DNA from: an uncultured Alphaproteobacteria bacterium
GTDB taxonomy: Bacteria > Pseudomonadota > Alphaproteobacteria > Rhizobiales > Pleomorphomonadaceae
Direction: 5' to 3'
DNA: 18,345 nucleotides
NCBI GenBank assembly: GCA_937900425.1
Contig: CALCDT010000281.1
Location: 1 to 18,345 of the forward strand
How positions within the stretch are numbered: position 1 is the stretch's first letter; each line of letters begins with the position of its first letter. Below, one piece after another: positions 16,143 through 18,345 of this stretch. The notes beneath the pieces are model-generated. The model made no database searches. It worked only from the letters and a program-made list of their open reading frames with translations, and had not been told where the DNA came from. The translations under genes were made by a program, and so were the position numbers.

Positions 16143-18345
16143 TCAGGCGAAGTCGCCCGTGGTGAAGGGCAGGATGCGCGGGTGCTTGCCGGTCGCCTTG
16201 AAGACGGCGTTGGCGACCGCCGGTCCGATCGGCGGCACGCCCGGCTCGCCGACGCCGCTCGGGGCCTCGTCCGAGGGCACGATGTGGACCTCGACCTGCG
16301 GCATGTCCGACATCCGCAGCGGCTCGTAGCCGTCGAAGTTCGCCTGGTCGACCTCGCCGTCGGTCAGGGTGACGGCGTTGCGAAGGATGGCGCCGAGGCC
16401 GAAGCCGATGCCGCCCTCCATCTGCGCCCGGATGTTGTCCGGGTTGACCGCGATGCCGCAGTCGACGGCGCAGACCACCTTCTCGACCTTGACCTCGCCG
16501 TCGGCGTAGGTGATCTCGGCCACCTCGGCGACATAGGTGTTGAAGGACTTGTGGACCGCGACGCCGCGGTAGCGGCCTTCGGCCGGCGGCGTCGACCAGC
16601 CGGCCTTCTCGGCGGCGAGCTTCAGCACCGCCGCCTTGCGGGGGTCGTCCTTCATCAGGGCGAGGCGGAAGTCGACCGGGTCCTTGCCCGCCTTGACGGC
16701 GAGGGCGTCGATCATCGTCTCCATCACGTAGGCGGTGTGGGTGTGGCCGACCGAGCGCCACCACAGCACCGGCACGCCGACCCTCGGCGAATGCAGTTCG
16801 ACCCGAAGGCCCGGGATGGCGTAGGTGGTGTCGTGGATGCCCTCGACCGAGGCGTCGTCGACGCCGTTCTTGACCACCATCGCCTCCATGGCGGTGCCGG
16901 TGAAGATCGACTGGCCGACGACCCGGTGCTCCCAGCCCGAGGGATTGCCCTCGGCGTCGAGGCCGGCGCGGACCTTGTGCAGGAACATCGGACGGTAGTA
17001 GCCGCCCTTGATGTCGTCCTCGCGGGTCCAGACGATCTTGAGCGGCTGGGCCTTGCCCCAGACCTTGGCGACGAGGGCGGCCTCGGCGATGTATTCGCTG
17101 TTGTAGACCGCCCGGCGGCCGAAGGAGCCGCCGGCCCACAGCGTGTCGATCGCCACCTGGCCCGGCTCGAGGCCGAGGATGCCGCCGACCACCATCTGGT
17201 CGACGCCCTGGAACTGGGCGCCGGTCCACAGCCGCGCGCTCTTGCCCGGCTCGACGAGGATCGTGACGTTGAGCGGCTCCATCGGGGCGTGGGCGAGATA
17301 GGGGAAGCGGTATTCCGCCTCGACGACGCTCGCCGCCCCGGCGAGGGCGGTCTCGGCGTCGCCGTCGTTGGCGACGGCGCCGGGCGTCTTCGCCAGCTCG
17401 GCGTATTCGGCGAAGATCGCGTCGCTGCCGCGGGTCTCCGCCGCGCTCTCGTCCCACTCGACGGTGACGAGGTCGCGGGCCTTGATCGCCGGCCAGGTCT
17501 TCTCGGCGAACACCGCGACGCCGAACGGGCCGGATTTCACGTCGACGACGCCCCTGACCTTCAGCGCCTCGGCGGCGTCGAAGGACTTGACGGTGGCACC
17601 CCACTTCTTCGGGCGGATCACCGTGACGACCAGCATGTCGTCGAGATGGACGTCTATGCCGTAGGTGTTCGGCGCGCCGGCCGATTTCACCGGCACGTCG
17701 ACCCGGGCGAAATCCTTGCCGATGTAGACCCACTGGTCGGGGGTCTTCAGCGTCGGCTCGGCCGGGGCCTCGAGCCCGGCCGCCGCGGCGGCGAGATCGC
17801 CGAAGCCGGCGCTGCGCTCGCCGTGGACGATCCGGCCGCCGGCGATGCTCACCTCGGAGGCCGGGACCGACCAGGCCTTCGCCGCGGCCTCGACCAGCAT
17901 CGCCCGGGCGGCGGCGGCCGCCGTGCGGTACTGCACGAAGGAATTGGCCAGCGAGGTCGAGCCGCCGGTGCCCTGGAGGCCGAAGAACAGGTTCTTGTAG
18001 ACCTCGTTGTCGGCCGGGGCGAAGCGGGTCGTCACCTGTTCCGCCGCGGCGTCGAGTTCGTCGGCGACGAGGGTGGCGAGGCCGGTGGCGATGCCCTGGC
18101 CCTTGTCGAGGTGCTTGATCACCACCGTGACGCGGCCGGCGCCGTCGATCTCGACGAAGGGGTTGAAGACGGTGCCGGCAGCCGCCGGGTCGGTCGCGGC
18201 GAGGCCGGTCCCGGTCCCCTTGGCCGTGATGAAGCCGACGGCGAGGCCGGCGACGGCGACGCCCTTGAGGAAGCCGCGGCGGCTGGCGCCGGCGAGGGCG
18301 CGCGGCGCGGCGGGCGCGAGCGGCAGGGCGGCGAGCCGCGGGATC
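16143..18345 (-). CDS. Tat-exported molybdopterin oxidoreductase large subunit, IorB-like (partial, 5' end beyond window)
   Basis: Large catalytic subunit of the xanthine oxidase family, similar to isoquinoline 1-oxidoreductase beta or aldehyde dehydrogenases that give electrons to cytochromes. The frame runs open to the right edge; about 734 residues are visible, near full length for the IorB type. A twin-arginine signal SRRGFLKG followed by a hydrophobic stretch lies at about 18282-18225, indicating folded export to the periplasm. Cofactor and active-site motifs are GLQGTGGSTS, AHAPMEPLN, WAGGSFGRRA, WTREDDIKGGYYRPMF, WWRSVGHTHTAYVME and GEPGVPPIGPAVANA, whose Glu is the likely catalytic base. 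The GTG at 18125 is not the start because the signal lies upstream. The 2Fe-2S partner is not in view. Substrate is unknown; aldehydes or N-heterocycles are typical. Confidence 0.9.
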   Translation of the reverse strand, partial: IPRLAALPLAPAAPRALAGASRRGFLKGVAVAGLAVGFITAKGTGTGLAATDPAAAGTVFNPFVEIDGAGRVTVVIKHLDKGQGIATGLATLVADELDAAAEQVTTRFAPADNEVYKNLFFGLQGTGGSTSLANSFVQYRTAAAAARAMLVEAAAKAWSVPASEVSIAGGRIVHGERSAGFGDLAAAAAGLEAPAEPTLKTPDQWVYIGKDFARVDVPVKSAGAPNTYGIDVHLDDMLVVTVIRPKKWGATVKSFDAAEALKVRGVVDVKSGPFGVAVFAEKTWPAIKARDLVTVEWDESAAETRGSDAIFAEYAELAKTPGAVANDGDAETALAGAASVVEAEYRFPYLAHAPMEPLNVTILVEPGKSARLWTGAQFQGVDQMVVGGILGLEPGQVAIDTLWAGGSFGRRAVYNSEYIAEAALVAKVWGKAQPLKIVWTREDDIKGGYYRPMFLHKVRAGLDAEGNPSGWEHRVVGQSIFTGTAMEAMVVKNGVDDASVEGIHDTTYAIPGLRVELHSPRVGVPVLWWRSVGHTHTAYVMETMIDALAVKAGKDPVDFRLALMKDDPRKAAVLKLAAEKAGWSTPPAEGRYRGVAVHKSFNTYVAEVAEITYADGEVKVEKVVCAVDCGIAVNPDNIRAQMEGGIGFGLGAILRNAVTLTDGEVDQANFDGYEPLRMSDMPQVEVHIVPSDEAPSGVGEPGVPPIGPAVANAVFKATGKHPRILPFTTGDFA
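18225..18282 (-). other. Twin-arginine (Tat) signal segment of the IorB-like subunit
   Basis: Minus-strand translation gives SRRGFLKG followed by VAVAGLAVGFI, matching the consensus S-R-R-x-F-L-K and a moderately hydrophobic core. About 20 Ala/Pro/Leu-rich residues precede it up to the window edge, so the true start codon is upstream of the visible sequence. Confidence 0.8.

Noticed and set aside
14536..17733. 1065-codon minus-strand open frame over the kinase and molybdopterin genes
   Set aside because: Crosses a strong terminator and two real genes; translation is Arg/Gly-rich with no motifs.
18123..18125. GTG as start of the molybdopterin subunit
   Set aside because: Coding similarity and a Tat signal continue upstream in the same frame, so the start is beyond 18345.

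Overview
The window is very GC-rich DNA with GC-biased third codon positions, which produces many long spurious antisense reading frames. Gene content points to an alphaproteobacterium of the Hyphomicrobiales (Rhizobiales) type: a choXWV choline transporter in the Sinorhizobium order, a divergent betI-betB-betA operon, and intergenic palindromic repeats of the rhizobial kind. I cannot name the genus. Nothing suggests a prophage, insertion sequence, CRISPR array or tRNA.

Layout. Positions 1-101 hold the 3' end of an unidentified plus-strand gene. Positions 121-3379 (minus) encode a choline ABC importer: binding protein ChoX, permease ChoW and ATPase ChoV. A pair of inverted 34-bp repeats lies between choX and choW. 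Positions 3380-3927 are the divergent control region, with two BetI-like dyads. Positions 3928-7780 (plus) are the choline-oxidation operon: repressor BetI, betaine aldehyde dehydrogenase BetB and choline dehydrogenase BetA. Together the two units import choline and oxidise it to glycine betaine, an osmoprotectant and carbon/nitrogen source. betI has no stop codon of its own and is in frame with betB, so one 703-codon frame covers both.

Positions 7781-8197 contain a candidate bet operon terminator and, on the minus strand, what looks like a compact small RNA with its own promoter, a CCUCC-bearing hairpin and a strong UUCG terminator. Next come PEP carboxylase (ppc, 8198-10921, minus) and class II fumarase (fumC, 11184-12590, minus), two enzymes around the C4 part of the TCA cycle. 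The PEP carboxylase appears to lack residues that bind the inhibitor aspartate in the E. coli enzyme.

Positions 12972-13643 (plus) encode a small four-EF-hand protein with Pro/Gly-rich linkers, resembling proteins annotated as XopAW-like. It is followed by an OmpR-type response regulator and a membrane histidine kinase overlapping by GTGA (13832-16008). A strong bidirectional terminator (16053-16080) separates these from a minus-strand, Tat-exported molybdopterin oxidoreductase subunit (IorB-like). That gene runs off the right edge of the window.

The observations most worth following up are the stop-less betI/betB junction and the small RNA candidate.
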